Assembly (NCBI RefSeq): GCF_001895045.1
Contig: NZ_BDAM01000001.1
Span: 620,001 to 684,000 of the forward strand
Direction of reading: 5' to 3'
DNA: 64,000 nucleotides
Source: Rhodococcus coprophilus NBRC 100603
Lineage (GTDB): Bacteria; Actinomycetota; Actinomycetes; Mycobacteriales; Mycobacteriaceae
A program made the translations under genes and the position numbers. Below are positions 15,590 through 26,976 of the stretch, one piece after another; within the stretch, counting starts at the first letter, position 1, and every line of letters begins with the position of its first letter. The notes under the pieces are model-generated. The model had not been told where the DNA came from. It saw only the letters and a program-made list of their open reading frames with translations, and did not search any database.

Positions 15590-16559
15590 CGGAGTCGACC
15601 TGCCGCGTTCGCAGCAAGCTCGCGACAGTCGTGATGACGAGGACCCCGACGATCACCGCCAGCGACAGCCCGGTGGAGATCTCGGGGACCGCCACATGTT
15701 CGCCGCCGTTGATCCAGCTGAGCGTGTTCTCGTGCAGCGCGTGCAGCACGAGCTTGACGCCGATGAAGGCGAGGATCACCGAGAGCCCGTACGACAGGTA
15801 GACCAGGCGCTCGAGCAGACCGCCGATCAGGAAGAAGAGCTGCCGCAGGCCCATGAGGGCGAAGGCGTTGGCAGTGAACACCAGGTAGGGCTCTTCGGTC
15901 AGACCGTAGATCGCGGGAATCGAGTCGAGCGCGAACAGGATGTCGGTGAAGCCGATGGCGATGAGGGCCAGCAGCATCGGCGTGACCATCTTCTTGCCGT
16001 CGATGCGGGTGACGAGCTTGTCGCCGTCGTATTCGTCGTGGACCGGCAGAAACTTGCGCGCGAGAACGACCATCTTGTTCTCGGAGATGCTTCCCGGGTC
16101 CTCACCGTGGTCACGGATGAGCTTGACGGCGGTGTAGATCAGGAAGATCCCGAACAGGTAGAACACCCAGCTGTACGCGTTGATCGCGGCGGCGCCGACC
16201 GCGATGAACAGGCCGCGCATGACGAGAGCGAGAACAATGCCGATCGTCAGCACCTTCTGCTGGTATTCCCGGGGAACCGCGAACGTCGCCATCAGGATCA
16301 CGAACACGAAGAGGTTGTCGACGGACAGTGCCTTTTCGGTCACGTAACCGGCGAAGTACTCCCCGCCGTATGTCGGCCCCCACACCACGAAGACGACCAC
16401 GCCGAAGAGGATGGCGATCGTGATGAAGACCACGGACCAGAAACCCGATTCGCGCAACGTCGGCGCGTGCGGTTTGCGTACGTGGGCGTAGAAATCGAAG
16501 ACGAAAAGCCCGACAATCACTGCGATTGTGATCAACCAGGTCGTCAGGGTTACGTGCAT
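15579..16559 (-). CDS. TerC family membrane protein (probable manganese exporter)
   Basis: 326-residue integral membrane protein of the TerC/Alx group, which in other bacteria takes part in manganese efflux or metalation of exported proteins. About seven to nine spans; conserved blocks VTEKALSVDNLFVFVIL (acidic residues D-N inside the membrane) and GFTDILFALDSIPAIYG, the two TerC signatures. ATG 16559 has GGAAGG about 10 nt upstream and is chosen over the longer reading from 16643. A manganese-riboswitch-like leader occupies the space between ftsK and this gene. Confidence 0.92.
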   Translation of the reverse strand: MHVTLTTWLITIAVIVGLFVFDFYAHVRKPHAPTLRESGFWSVVFITIAILFGVVVFVVWGPTYGGEYFAGYVTEKALSVDNLFVFVILMATFAVPREYQQKVLTIGIVLALVMRGLFIAVGAAAINAYSWVFYLFGIFLIYTAVKLIRDHGEDPGSISENKMVVLARKFLPVHDEYDGDKLVTRIDGKKMVTPMLLALIAIGFTDILFALDSIPAIYGLTEEPYLVFTANAFALMGLRQLFFLIGGLLERLVYLSYGLSVILAFIGVKLVLHALHENTLSWINGGEHVAVPEISTGLSLAVIVGVLVITTVASLLRTRQVDSAKR

Positions 16560-16570
16560 ACCTCGGCCTT

Positions 16571-16697
16571 CCGGTAGGTGTGTACCTGCCGGAGGTCTCT
16601 CCCGCCCTGCATGAATGCCGGACCGACGGCCCCGGAACGGCATCGGCGCCGTACGTGTTGACGAGACCGCCGCGAATTAGGGGATACTCCCCTCCAC
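16571..16697 (-). ncRNA. yybP-ykoY-like manganese riboswitch upstream of terC
   Basis: Read on the minus strand, the leader contains GGGGAGTATCCCC near its 5' end, CGTCAACACG in the middle and GGCGGGAGAGACC near its 3' end, the conserved pieces of the yybP-ykoY element. A closing stem GGAGG/CCTCC pairs 16691-16695 with 16591-16595. Downstream, CCGGCAGGT (16584-16592) pairs with ACCTACCGG (16571-16579), leading straight into the ribosome-binding site. This hairpin shares two bases with the closing stem, so the two folds exclude one another. TerC-family genes are the classic targets. The identification is by eye, without a covariance search. Confidence 0.72.
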
Positions 16698-16724
16698 AGC
16701 TGACACGATTGTGCCACAGGTGTG

Positions 16725-19457
16725 TCAGACGTCCCCGGCCCCGGATGCGACGTCGTCCGGATCGCCGCCACCGCGGATCGAGTACAGCAACCCGTCGAGT
16801 TCGTCCGGCTTGACGAGCACCTCGCGCGCCTTGCTGCCCTCGCTCGGACCCACCACTCCGCGGGTCTCCATCAGGTCCATCAACCTGCCTGCCTTCGCGA
16901 ACCCCACGCGCAGTTTCCGCTGCAGCATCGAGGTGGAACCGAACTGGCTCGTCACCACGAGTTCGACAGCCTGCAAGAAGACATCCAGGTCGTCTCCGAT
17001 GTCGGCGTCGACGTCCTTCTTCTCCCCTGCCTTGGGAGCGGTGACGCCCTCGGTGTACTCGGGCTCGGCCTGGTTCTTCGCGGCGTCGACCACCGCGGAG
17101 ATCTCCTCGTCGGTGATGAAGGCACCCTGCATACGAACCGGTTTGCCGGCGCCCATCGGAAGGAACAACCCGTCGCCCATGCCGATGAGCTTCTCCGCAC
17201 CGGGCTGGTCGAGGATGACGCGCGAGTCGGTGAGCGAACTCGTCGCGAAGGCGAGGCGCGATGGGACGTTGGTCTTGATCAGACCGGTGACCACGTCCAC
17301 CGAGGGACGCTGAGTGGCCAGGACGAGGTGGATGCCGGCGGCGCGGGCCTTCTGGGTGATCCGGACGATCGCTTCTTCGACGTCGCGTGGTGCCGTCATC
17401 ATCAGGTCGGCGAGCTCGTCGACGATGGCGAGGATGTACGGGTAGGGCCGGTAGACGCGTTCGCTACCGAGCGGTGCGGTGATCTCGCCCGACTTCACCT
17501 TCGCGTTGAAGTCGTCGATGTGACGCACACGGTTGGCCTGCATGTCCTGGTAACGCTGTTCCATTTCCTCGACCAGCCAGGCCAGAGCCGCCGCAGCCTT
17601 CTTCGGCTGCGTGATGATGGGCGTGATCAGATGCGGAATGCCTTCGTACGGAGTCAGTTCGACCATCTTCGGGTCGATCAGGATCAGCCGCACTTCTTCC
17701 GGCGTCGCCCGGATGAGCAACGAGACCAGCATCGAGTTCACGAAGCTCGACTTGCCCGACCCGGTCGAACCCGCGACCAGCAGGTGGGGCATCTTCGCGA
17801 GGTTCGCGGAGACGAAGTCTCCCTCGATGTCCTTGCCGAGACCGATGACGAGCGGATGGTGGTCGCGGCGGGTCGACGGGGCGGCAAGCACATCCGAAAG
17901 CCTGACCAGTTCCCGGTCCGAGTTCGGCACCTCGATACCGACCGCCGATTTCCCGGGGATCGGTGCGAGCAACCGGACGTTGTCCGTCGCGACCGCGTAA
18001 GCGATGTTGCGGGCCAGTGCGGTGATCTTCTCGACCTTCACACCTGGCCCGAGTTCGACCTCGTAGCGGGTGACGGTGGGCCCTCGGGTGAACCCGGTGA
18101 CGGCGGCGTCGATCTTGAACTGTTCGAGGACCTCGGTGATCGACTCGATCATCTCGTCGTTCGCCGGGGATCGCTTCTTCGGCGGATCCCCCTTGGTGAG
18201 CAGGCTCAGCGAGGGCAGGACGTAGTCGCCGTCGACCTGACGATCCGGTACGACGAGAGCATCCGGGTCGGCGGGCTCGGGCACGGGTTCCGGTTCGGGC
18301 ACCGCGACCGGCACCGCGCGTTTCGCGCGGGTTTTCGGCGGTGCGGCGGCGGGTTCCGGTTCGGGTGGGGCGGCCGCGTCCGGAGTGGGCTCGTCCGACC
18401 ACAGCGGCAGTATCTCGGTGTCGGCCTCGGCGAACTCGTCGGGCGGGTAGTTCTCGGCAGGAGTCCCGCGACGACGCGACCGCGGCTTCTCCCTGCGATA
18501 CCCGTCGTCGTACACGCCCGGGTCGTCGTCGTAGTCCCCGTACTCGTCGTACTCGTACCCGTATTCGTCGTCCGCCGGGTATCCGAGGCCGAAGTACTCA
18601 CGGAACAGGTCGGGCAGTTCGCGGATGGTGGTACCGGTCAGCAGCAGGATCCCGAAACCGACGGCGAGCAGCATCAGCGGGACGGACAGCCACGCCGTCA
18701 GCCCCGAGGTCAGGGGTCCGCCCACTGCGGCACCGACGAAGCCCGCACCCTCGGACCGACCGGTGGCGTCGCCCGGAAGACCGGACGCGACGTGCCACAG
18801 CCCGAACGCCGGGAGTGCGACGAGAAGCCCACCGAGGACGAGTCGCGGCCGGATCTCGGGGAACGGTTCGGTACGCATCAGGGTCACGGCGATACCGATG
18901 GCGACGAGTGGAAGCACGGCGCCCGCGCCGCCCACGGTCGCCCGGACCGCCGTCTCGACCCAGTCGCCGACCGGACCGCCGACGCCGAACCACAACGACC
19001 CCGCCACGACCACGCCGACAGCGACGAGACCCAGCGCGATGCCGTCGCGACGGTGGCCGTGTTCGATGTCGGTGGCCATGCCCATCGTCCGCGTGGTGGC
19101 GCCGAGAGCACGAGCGGTCATGAACCAGCCCGCAGCGACGCCCTTGCCGAGGGCTCCGAGGACCCCGCCGGAATTGTGCGGCCGTCGCCCTGCGGGCTTT
19201 CGGGATGTGGAGGACCGGGACCGCGAAGCCGGTGCCCGCCTGGCCGCGGACGAACCCGCCGCGCGCGGCTTCCGCGAGTTACCGGAGGACTTCGCCGTGG
19301 CGTTCCGGCCTGCTCCCCTGCCGGTACCGGTCTTCGCGTTTCCGGCTTTGGCCGACGTCCCGCGGGACCGGTTGGCACCGCCCGACGAGCCGCGTGCCCC
19401 CGTCCGCGACCGCGAGGTCGTTGAGGACGAAGCGCGACTGCCCGACTTTCCTGCCAT
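16725..19457 (-). CDS. ftsK: FtsK/SpoIIIE DNA translocase
   Basis: Septal motor that pumps DNA to resolve chromosome dimers and clear the division site. 910 residues. A basic, Ser/Arg/Gly-rich tail of about 95 residues is followed by four or so membrane spans (about 135-300), then an acidic/Pro-rich linker, and the motor from about 450. Walker [10 protein letters not shown] is near 563-571, Walker [12 protein letters not shown] follows, and [14 protein letters not shown] is intact. The C-terminal gamma winged helix ([19 protein letters not shown]) that reads KOPS sites is present. A -10 box 7 nt before the ATG supports the start. Confidence 0.97.
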   Translation of the reverse strand: MAGKSGSRASSSTTSRSRTGARGSSGGANRSRGTSAKAGNAKTGTGRGAGRNATAKSSGNSRKPRAAGSSAARRAPASRSRSSTSRKPAGRRPHNSGGVLGALGKGVAAGWFMTARALGATTRTMGMATDIEHGHRRDGIALGLVAVGVVVAGSLWFGVGGPVGDWVETAVRATVGGAGAVLPLVAIGIAVTLMRTEPFPEIRPRLVLGGLLVALPAFGLWHVASGLPGDATGRSEGAGFVGAAVGGPLTSGLTAWLSVPLMLLAVGFGILLLTGTTIRELPDLFREYFGLGYPADDEYGYEYDEYGDYDDDPGVYDDGYRREKPRSRRRGTPAENYPPDEFAEADTEILPLWSDEPTPDAAAPPEPEPAAAPPKTRAKRAVPVAVPEPEPVPEPADPDALVVPDRQVDGDYVLPSLSLLTKGDPPKKRSPANDEMIESITEVLEQFKIDAAVTGFTRGPTVTRYEVELGPGVKVEKITALARNIAYAVATDNVRLLAPIPGKSAVGIEVPNSDRELVRLSDVLAAPSTRRDHHPLVIGLGKDIEGDFVSANLAKMPHLLVAGSTGSGKSSFVNSMLVSLLIRATPEEVRLILIDPKMVELTPYEGIPHLITPIITQPKKAAAALAWLVEEMEQRYQDMQANRVRHIDDFNAKVKSGEITAPLGSERVYRPYPYILAIVDELADLMMTAPRDVEEAIVRITQKARAAGIHLVLATQRPSVDVVTGLIKTNVPSRLAFATSSLTDSRVILDQPGAEKLIGMGDGLFLPMGAGKPVRMQGAFITDEEISAVVDAAKNQAEPEYTEGVTAPKAGEKKDVDADIGDDLDVFLQAVELVVTSQFGSTSMLQRKLRVGFAKAGRLMDLMETRGVVGPSEGSKAREVLVKPDELDGLLYSIRGGGDPDDVASGAGDV

Positions 19458-19464
19458 AACCGCC

Positions 19465-19470
19465 AGGGTA
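19465..19470 (-). promoter_or_regulatory. -10 box of a leaderless ftsK promoter
   Basis: TACCCT on the minus strand ends 7 nt before the ftsK ATG (19457), with no ribosome-binding site between. Leaderless transcription is inferred. A 7-bp dyad (CGACAGC 19515-19521 and GCTGTCG 19532-19538) lies about 45 bp further upstream and may be the end of the preceding gene or an operator. Confidence 0.45.
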
Positions 19471-19580
19471 ACCGCCCGGACCTCTGCTGAACCATTTGCA
19501 ACACAGGCAACGCGCGACAGCCCTGGTCACAGCTGTCGAGATCTCGGGGGTCCGGAAGGTCCGCTGCGGCGCCGCCCGGC

Positions 19581-20204
19581 TCACACCCCGCGCTTGGATC
19601 CTTCGATGTCGGCGACGGCGCCCGGGTCGCCTTCCTTCTCGAGGCGCACCGCGTCGCGCCCGAAGGCGTGGAACAGCAGTTCTGCGGGCTCGCCACGCAG
19701 GACGACGGTCCTGGGTCCTCGTTTGCGCACGGTGGCGCGCTCGCCGCCGGGGCGCTCGAACACCACGGTGACGTCACATCCGCCGTAACTGTTGCGTCCG
19801 ACCATGCGCGCGATCCGCCAGAGTTGGTCCTGCACCTCGACCGGGAGGTCTCGCGGTTCCCAGCCGGGCGAGGCCCGGCGGACGTCCTCGTGATGGACGA
19901 ACATCTCCCCGGCGTTGGCGACGGAATCGAGAAGGAAGAGCGGAGACCACTTCGGCGGCCCTGACTCGATCTCGGACAGCAGGTGCGCCCACTGCTTGTC
20001 CGTCGCGGCGCGGCGCACCTTCTCCGTGTGACCGGCGAACGCAGGGATCATGATTCCGGGCATGGAGTCGATCCGGCGCTCCCGCACGAGCAGATGAGCG
20101 GCGAGATCGCGAGTCGTCCAGTCGCCACACAAGGTGGGCGCATCCGGACCGACTTCGGACATCGTATGGACGAGGGCATGTCGTTCGCTGCGGGCAAGGC
20201 TCAT
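19581..20204 (-). CDS. TIGR03085 family metal-binding protein
   Basis: 207-residue protein of the DinB-like, mycothiol-dependent-isomerase-related fold. Recognisable blocks are SERHALVHTMSEVGPDAPTLCGDWTTRDLAAHLLVRERR at the start, and NAGEMFVHHEDVRRASPGWEPR, whose histidines (H of AAHLL, and HH) are the expected metal ligands. The C-terminal SCP2-like part is short. The reaction is unknown; related proteins use mycothiol as cofactor. ATG 20204 is preceded by TAGAGT and 6 nt, suggesting its own leaderless promoter. Confidence 0.85.
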   Translation of the reverse strand: MSLARSERHALVHTMSEVGPDAPTLCGDWTTRDLAAHLLVRERRIDSMPGIMIPAFAGHTEKVRRAATDKQWAHLLSEIESGPPKWSPLFLLDSVANAGEMFVHHEDVRRASPGWEPRDLPVEVQDQLWRIARMVGRNSYGGCDVTVVFERPGGERATVRKRGPRTVVLRGEPAELLFHAFGRDAVRLEKEGDPGAVADIEGSKRGV

Positions 20205-20210
20205 TCGGCC

Positions 20211-20216
20211 ACTCTA
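20211..20216 (-). promoter_or_regulatory. -10 box of a leaderless promoter for the TIGR03085 gene
   Basis: TAGAGT on the minus strand ends 6 nt before the ATG at 20204. No ribosome-binding site is visible. Confidence 0.45.
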
Positions 20217-20331
20217 ACGACGGCATCGCCGCGCGGCACGGAAGTACCCCGCGCCGTGCGACCTGCCCGACCCTGGGGGGCGGGGCCGCGACCCGACGGT
20301 CCTCCGGGACCGCGCGCCGCAACCCCAGCTC

Positions 20332-22143
20332 TCAGGAGACCGCGATGACCGTGGGCACGATCATGGGGCGGCGACGATACGTGTCGGCGACCCATCTGCC
20401 CACGACCCGGCGGATTCCCTGCGCGATGCGGTGGGTTTCGGTGACGCCTTCGGCGGCGAGCTCGCTGAGGGTCTTGTCGACGAGTTGCGCGGCTTCCGTG
20501 AGCGCCGCCGGATCGTCGGAGAACCCACGGCCGGACACCTCCGGGGTGCTCACAGCCCGTCCGGTGGTCGCGTCCACCGCGACCGAGATGGAGATGAATC
20601 CGCCCTCGCCGAGAACCAGGCGATCCGACAGAGTGGATTCGCCGACGTCACCGACCGACAGTCCGTCGACGTACACGTAGCCGACGGGGACCCGGCCTAC
20701 GATCTCGGCCAGACCGTCGACCATGTCGACGACGACACCGTCCTCGGCCAGCACGATTCGTTCCTTGGGCACCCCGGTGGCCTCGGCCAGTGCGGCGTTC
20801 GCCCGCAGATGGCGCCATTCGCCGTGGACGGGCATCGCGTTGGTGGGCCGCACCGCGTTGTACAGGTACAGCAGTTCGCCGGCAGAGGCGTGCCCGGACA
20901 CGTGCACCTTCGCGTTCTGCTGCGTCACGACGGTCGCGCCGCGCTTGGCGAGGCCGTTGACCACCGCGAACACCGAGTTCTCGTTGCCGGGGATGAGCGA
21001 CGACGCAAGCACGACGAGGTCGTCGGCGCGGATGTTGATCTGCCGGTGCTCCCCACGCGCCATCCGCGACAGCGCCGACAGCGGCTCGCCCTGCGAGCCG
21101 GTGGATACGAGCACGACACGGTCGTCGGGCAAGGACGCAGCAGCGTTGAGGTCGACCTCGACGCCGTCGGGCACGTGGAGGTATCCCAGGTCCTGCGCGA
21201 TCTGCATGTTGCGCACCATGGACCGGCCGACGAAGGCGACCCGGCGGTTGTACCGGTGGGCGACGTCGACGACCTGCTGGATCCGGTGGACGTGGCTGGC
21301 GAACGAGGCGACGATCACCCGGTTCTTCGCCTTGCCGATGACGTTGTCGAGCACGCCGCCGATCTCGCGTTCGGGCGTGACGAACCCGGGCACTTCGGCG
21401 TTGGTGGAGTCGACGAGGAACAGGTCGACGCCTTCGTCACCGAGCCGGGAGAAGCCTGCGAGGTCGGTGAGACGGTTGTCGAGCGGCAACTGGTCGAGCT
21501 TGATGTCGCCGGTGTGCAACACCAGGCCCGCCGACGTGCGGATGGCGACAGCGAGGGCATCGGGAATCGAGTGGTTCACCGCGAAGTACTCGCACTCGAA
21601 CGGACCGTGCTCGGTGCGTTCGCCTTCGGTTACCTCGACGAGCTTGGGCCGCTGCCGGTGCTCGCGGCACTTCGCGGCGACGAGCGCGAGCGTGAACTTC
21701 GAACCGACGACCGGGATGTCGGGGCGCAGTCGCAACAGGAACGGGACGGCACCGATGTGGTCCTCGTGGCCGTGGGTGAGAACGATCGCCTCGACGTCGT
21801 CCATCCGGTTCTCGATGTGCCGGAAGTCCGGAAGGATCAGGTCGACACCCGGCTGCTGGTCTTCCGGGAAGAGAACGCCGCAGTCCACGATCAGGAGGCG
21901 GCCCTGGTGCTCGAACACCGTCATGTTGCGGCCGATCTCACCGATTCCGCCGAGCGCGACGACCCGCAGGCCGTGCTTGGGCGCCTTGGGCGGGGTACCG
22001 AGCCGTGCGGTCGGGTCGACGGGCGGACGCGGGTCGGGACGCTGCGCCGCGGCCGAGTTCTGGACGACGCGACGCGGCGGACGCGAGGCCGGCGGTCCGG
22101 CATTGCGGGTGGCGCGGCCACGGCTGTTGGAAGGACGACTCAT
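20332..22143 (-). CDS. rnj: Ribonuclease J
   Basis: Metallo-beta-lactamase/beta-CASP nuclease with 5'-3' exo- and endonuclease activity, central to rRNA maturation and mRNA turnover. 603 residues; the first 50 or so are a basic Pro/Arg/Ala-rich extension as in mycobacterial RNase J. The zinc motif LTHGHEDHIGAVP is near residues 122-134. Further blocks are VLHTGDIKLD, the beta-CASP motif GQ region (STGSQGEPLSALSRM), and VHVSGHASAGEL. It starts directly after the dapA stop (adjacent bases), so the pair is one transcription unit, as for Rv2752c-Rv2753c. Confidence 0.96.
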   Translation of the reverse strand: MSRPSNSRGRATRNAGPPASRPPRRVVQNSAAAQRPDPRPPVDPTARLGTPPKAPKHGLRVVALGGIGEIGRNMTVFEHQGRLLIVDCGVLFPEDQQPGVDLILPDFRHIENRMDDVEAIVLTHGHEDHIGAVPFLLRLRPDIPVVGSKFTLALVAAKCREHRQRPKLVEVTEGERTEHGPFECEYFAVNHSIPDALAVAIRTSAGLVLHTGDIKLDQLPLDNRLTDLAGFSRLGDEGVDLFLVDSTNAEVPGFVTPEREIGGVLDNVIGKAKNRVIVASFASHVHRIQQVVDVAHRYNRRVAFVGRSMVRNMQIAQDLGYLHVPDGVEVDLNAAASLPDDRVVLVSTGSQGEPLSALSRMARGEHRQINIRADDLVVLASSLIPGNENSVFAVVNGLAKRGATVVTQQNAKVHVSGHASAGELLYLYNAVRPTNAMPVHGEWRHLRANAALAEATGVPKERIVLAEDGVVVDMVDGLAEIVGRVPVGYVYVDGLSVGDVGESTLSDRLVLGEGGFISISVAVDATTGRAVSTPEVSGRGFSDDPAALTEAAQLVDKTLSELAAEGVTETHRIAQGIRRVVGRWVADTYRRRPMIVPTVIAVS

Positions 22144-23109
<966 letters not shown>

Positions 23110-23865
23110 TCAGTGTTCTACGGCAAAGGTGGGAGCGGCGATTTCGCTGCCGTCGCGCAGCGCATCGATGGTGAAGTCCGAAAACGCATTCGGCGCGGCG
23201 TCGATGAGTTGTCGCAGGCACTCGACCGCGAGCCGCCGGATTTCGACGTCGGCGTGCTCGGTGGCGCGCATGGCGATGAAGTGCCGCCAGGATCGGTAGT
23301 TGCCGGTGACGACGATGCGGGTCTCGGTGGCGTTGGGGAGGACCGCTCGCGCGGCTTCGCGCACCTGCTTGGCCCGCAACGGCCCGGGTGGCAGGTGCGC
23401 CATCTTTTCGTCGAGGGCCTCGAGCAGTTCCACGTACGCGTCACGGCTGCGCCGGGTGGCGGCGAAGAACAGTTCCTCGAGGTCCGGGTCACCCGCGATC
23501 GCGGGAGGAACGACAACCGGAGCATCGCCGTCTGCGACGAAACGCTGGGACAGCTGCGAGAAGGAGAAGTGCCTGTGACGGATCAGCTCGTGAGTACACG
23601 AACGGGAGATTCCGGTGATGTAGAAGGTGACGGAGGCGTGCTCGAGTACGGACAGGTGGCCCACGGTCAGCAGGTGCCGCAGATATCCGGTGTTGGTCGC
23701 CGTCCGCGGGTTCGGCTTCGACCAGCTCTGATAGCACGCACGTCCGGCGAACTCGGCGAGCGCTTCCCCGCCGTCGGCGTCGGTCTCCCACGGGACGTCG
23801 TCGGGCGGCAGGAACTCGGTCTTGGCGATGAGCCTGACCTTCAGGGTGGCGGGTTCGGGAACCAT
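23110..23865 (-). CDS. thyX: ThyX, flavin-dependent thymidylate synthase
   Basis: Makes dTMP from dUMP with methylene-tetrahydrofolate, FAD and NADPH. 251 residues. The ThyX motif RHRxxSxxxxSxR is intact as [13 protein letters not shown] at about 87-99. Other family landmarks are [20 protein letters not shown] just before it and [12 protein letters not shown] later. The ATG at 23865 has a strong GGAGGAG ribosome-binding site 7 nt ahead and is chosen over the longer reading from 23943. A probable -10 (TAGGGT, minus strand, 23892-23897) gives a leader of about 20 nt. No thyA was seen in this window. Confidence 0.95.
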   Translation of the reverse strand: MVPEPATLKVRLIAKTEFLPPDDVPWETDADGGEALAEFAGRACYQSWSKPNPRTATNTGYLRHLLTVGHLSVLEHASVTFYITGISRSCTHELIRHRHFSFSQLSQRFVADGDAPVVVPPAIAGDPDLEELFFAATRRSRDAYVELLEALDEKMAHLPPGPLRAKQVREAARAVLPNATETRIVVTGNYRSWRHFIAMRATEHADVEIRRLAVECLRQLIDAAPNAFSDFTIDALRDGSEIAAPTFAVEH

Positions 23866-23945
23866 GCGCGTCTCCTCCCGTGCGTGATCGCACCCTAGCG
23901 ACTCCGAGTGACGCTCGGTGGGTAGGACCCGAGGTGACATCACAG

Positions 23946-24009
23946 CGACAGCACTGACGACAGCACCATGCCGTTGACTGATGTCATCAATGGCGTCACA
24001 CTGGCGTCA
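23946..24009 (+). repeat. Two sets of helically phased direct repeats in the thyX / RHH intergenic region
   Basis: Set one: CGACAGCAC at 23946-23954 and again at 23958-23966 (12-bp period). Set two: TGATGTCA 23979-23986, TGGCGTCA 23991-23998 and TGGCGTCA 24002-24009 (12- and 11-bp periods). Set two covers the spacer, the -10 box and the start codon of the downstream ribbon-helix-helix gene. About one helical turn per repeat is the usual layout for operators of such proteins, so autorepression is a fair inference. Confidence 0.55.
23974..24002 (+). promoter_or_regulatory. Leaderless promoter of the RHH gene
   Basis: TTGACT (23974-23979), 17 bp, CACACT (23997-24002), then 6 nt to the ATG at 24009. 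Good -35 and exact spacing make this one of the more complete promoters in the window. The -10 deviates from TANNNT only at its first base. Its spacer and -10 are covered by the TGGCGTCA-type repeats. Confidence 0.55.
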
Positions 24010-24560
24010 TGAACATCGACACCTACACCGCGGCCATCACCGACGCCGTCCTCAACGCCGCCGAACTCGGTGACGAGCAGACCCGTCGCACTGCGGCCGC
24101 GCTCTCCGCCGCCCTCGCCGCACCGGCGCGTCTCGCCGTTCTCAGCGCGCTGTCGGACATGGCGAGTGAGATCAGCGATCGACTGGACGATCACAGCGTC
24201 ACCGTCCGACTCGACGGGACCGAGGCCGTCGTCGACGTGCGCAGTGATGCGACGCCCCACACCGATCCCCCGACGCCGACCTTCGAGGAGATGACCGGGG
24301 ACATCAGCCGGGTCACCCTGCGTCTCGTCGAACAGATCAAGTCCCGCGCGGAGGAAGCCGCCGCACAGAGCGGCGTGTCGCTCAACTCCTGGGTGGCGCA
24401 GGCTGTGCAGGGTGCACTGAAGGATCAGAAGCGGTACCAGCAGCGCGCCGAAGAGTGGCGACGGCAGAACACCACGCCCGCCTCTCCCCCCGCACCCGCC
24501 CCGAAGGAGCCCGACAACGGCGAGGCCGGCGAGGACCGCAAGGACGGCGATACGGCCTGA
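24009..24560 (+). CDS. Ribbon-helix-helix (HicB/Arc-like C-terminal) DNA-binding protein
   Basis: 183-residue protein. The first 95 residues are alpha-helical and Ala-rich (LSAALAAPARLAVLSALSDM), followed by a beta-like stretch (SVTVRLDGTEAVVDVRSD). Residues about 96-135 form a ribbon-helix-helix: strand RVTLRLVEQIKSR, helices AEEAAAQSGVSLNSWVAQAVQGAL. The tail is Pro/Glu/Asp-rich and disordered. Such proteins are often labelled HicB-family antitoxins, but no HicA toxin lies beside it, so a stand-alone transcription factor is more likely. Its own promoter carries phased repeats that suit autoregulation. The target genes are unknown. Confidence 0.75.
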   Translation: MNIDTYTAAITDAVLNAAELGDEQTRRTAAALSAALAAPARLAVLSALSDMASEISDRLDDHSVTVRLDGTEAVVDVRSDATPHTDPPTPTFEEMTGDISRVTLRLVEQIKSRAEEAAAQSGVSLNSWVAQAVQGALKDQKRYQQRAEEWRRQNTTPASPPAPAPKEPDNGEAGEDRKDGDTA

Positions 24561-24577
24561 ATCGGCCTCCTGTGCGG

Positions 24578-24583
24578 TAGATT
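24578..24583 (+). promoter_or_regulatory. -10 box before the SRPBCC gene
   Basis: TAGATT lies 40 nt upstream of the ATG at 24624. Unlike several neighbours this gene has a leader, with GAGAGGA as ribosome-binding site. The box suggests that the gene is not wholly dependent on the upstream regulator's promoter. Confidence 0.4.
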
Positions 24584-24623
24584 CCCGACGCACCGTGCAC
24601 GGGACCCGAGAGGACACCAACTG

Positions 24624-25064
24624 ATGGCCGTGAGCAGCACCAAGAGCTTCGAGATCAAGGCGACCCCGGAGCAGGTGATGGCGGCTATCGCGGCGGTGGA
24701 CCGATTGCCCGACTGGTCGTCGACGCACAAGAAGGTCGTCATAGAGTCCACCTACCCCGACGGGCGGCCGCATCGCGTGCGCATGACCGTCTCGGTCATC
24801 GGCCTCACCGACGAGCAGGTCGTCGACTACACGTGGGACGGCGACCGGTCGATGTCCTGGACACTCGTCGAAAGCACCCAGCAGAATCAGCAGGACGGCG
24901 CCTACACACTCACGCCCTCGGGTGGGGCGACCACGGTCGATTTCAGTCTGACGATCGACCCCAAGATTCCGCTTCCCGGATTCCTCGTCCGGCGAGCGGA
25001 GAAGACCGCGATCGAAACAGCGGGCAAGGGCCTGACCAAGTTCGTCGAGGAGAACTTCCGCTGA
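24624..25064 (+). CDS. SRPBCC (START-like, polyketide cyclase-type) protein
   Basis: 146-residue helix-grip protein with a hydrophobic cavity that usually binds lipids or aromatic compounds. The typical start SSTKSFEIKATPEQVMAAIAAVDRLPDWSS and end AEKTAIETAGKGLTKFVEENFR (long C-terminal helix) are clear. Members are abundant in mycolate-containing actinobacteria, and most have no known ligand. Start supported by GAGAGGA. It follows the RHH gene by 63 bp and converges on the flavodoxin gene with a 22-bp gap. Confidence 0.88.
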   Translation: MAVSSTKSFEIKATPEQVMAAIAAVDRLPDWSSTHKKVVIESTYPDGRPHRVRMTVSVIGLTDEQVVDYTWDGDRSMSWTLVESTQQNQQDGAYTLTPSGGATTVDFSLTIDPKIPLPGFLVRRAEKTAIETAGKGLTKFVEENFR

Positions 25065-25086
25065 CGGTCCCGCCGGGAACCTGGCG

Positions 25087-25569
25087 TCACATCTGCTCGG
25101 CGACGGTCACCGCGACAGTCCCACCGAGTTCGTAGCAGCGTTCTCGGACCTGCGCGTCCACCGGCCCGGTGATTTCGAGGTCGGCCGCGACCTGCGTGAG
25201 TCCCATCCCCGTCACGAGACGGCGCACCGACGACACCGCACCCGCCGTGTCGTCGTTGCCGTGGACCCACATTCCGTAGGGACGGCCTGCGACCGTGTCG
25301 AGGCACGGGTAGTACACGGTGTCGAAGAAGTGCTTGAGTGCGCCCGACATGTATCCGAAGTTCGCGGGAGTACCGAACAGATAGCCGTCGGCGGCGAGGA
25401 CATCCGGGACGGTCGCGCCGAGGGCAGGCACCGCGCGCACCGTCACCCCGTCGATGTCGGGGTCGTTCGCCCCGCCCAGCACCGCTTCGAGCAATTCCCG
25501 TGTCGCCGGGGACGGGGTGTGGTGGACGACGAGCAGCGTCCGGTCTGCGGCTTCGCGTTGTTCGATCAC
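25087..25569 (-). CDS. Flavodoxin-fold NAD(P)H-dependent reductase
   Basis: 160-residue flavodoxin-like protein. The FMN phosphate-loop is TLLVVHHTPSPATRELLEAV at about 11-30, and the isoalloxazine loop is GTPANFGYMSGALKHFFDTVYYP, with a later Gly-rich HGNDDTAGAV turn. The pattern matches WrbA/FMN-reductase relatives rather than electron-carrier flavodoxin. The substrate cannot be inferred. The GTG start at 25569 is the first one preceding the nucleotide-binding strand. It resembles the gene at the Rv2771c position of M. tuberculosis. Confidence 0.83.
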   Translation of the reverse strand: MIEQREAADRTLLVVHHTPSPATRELLEAVLGGANDPDIDGVTVRAVPALGATVPDVLAADGYLFGTPANFGYMSGALKHFFDTVYYPCLDTVAGRPYGMWVHGNDDTAGAVSSVRRLVTGMGLTQVAADLEITGPVDAQVRERCYELGGTVAVTVAEQM

Positions 25570-25618
25570 ACCCGAAGACTACGACGGGGCCCCGGCGCGA
25601 CCCGCCCGACCGCGTGGG

Positions 25619-26976
<1,358 letters not shown>

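Noticed and set aside
16722-19424. Very long open frames opposite real genes, such as 900 codons opposite ftsK, 947 opposite pnp and 1041 opposite infB.
   Set aside because: Expected in GC-rich DNA. They are low-complexity, rich in Arg, Asp, His and Gly, match no family, and lie wholly opposite well-recognised genes.
24009-25064. HicAB-like toxin-antitoxin pair formed by the RHH gene and its neighbour.
   Set aside because: The downstream gene is a START-like protein with its own promoter, not a HicA double-stranded-RNA-binding toxin. No toxin-sized gene is on either side.
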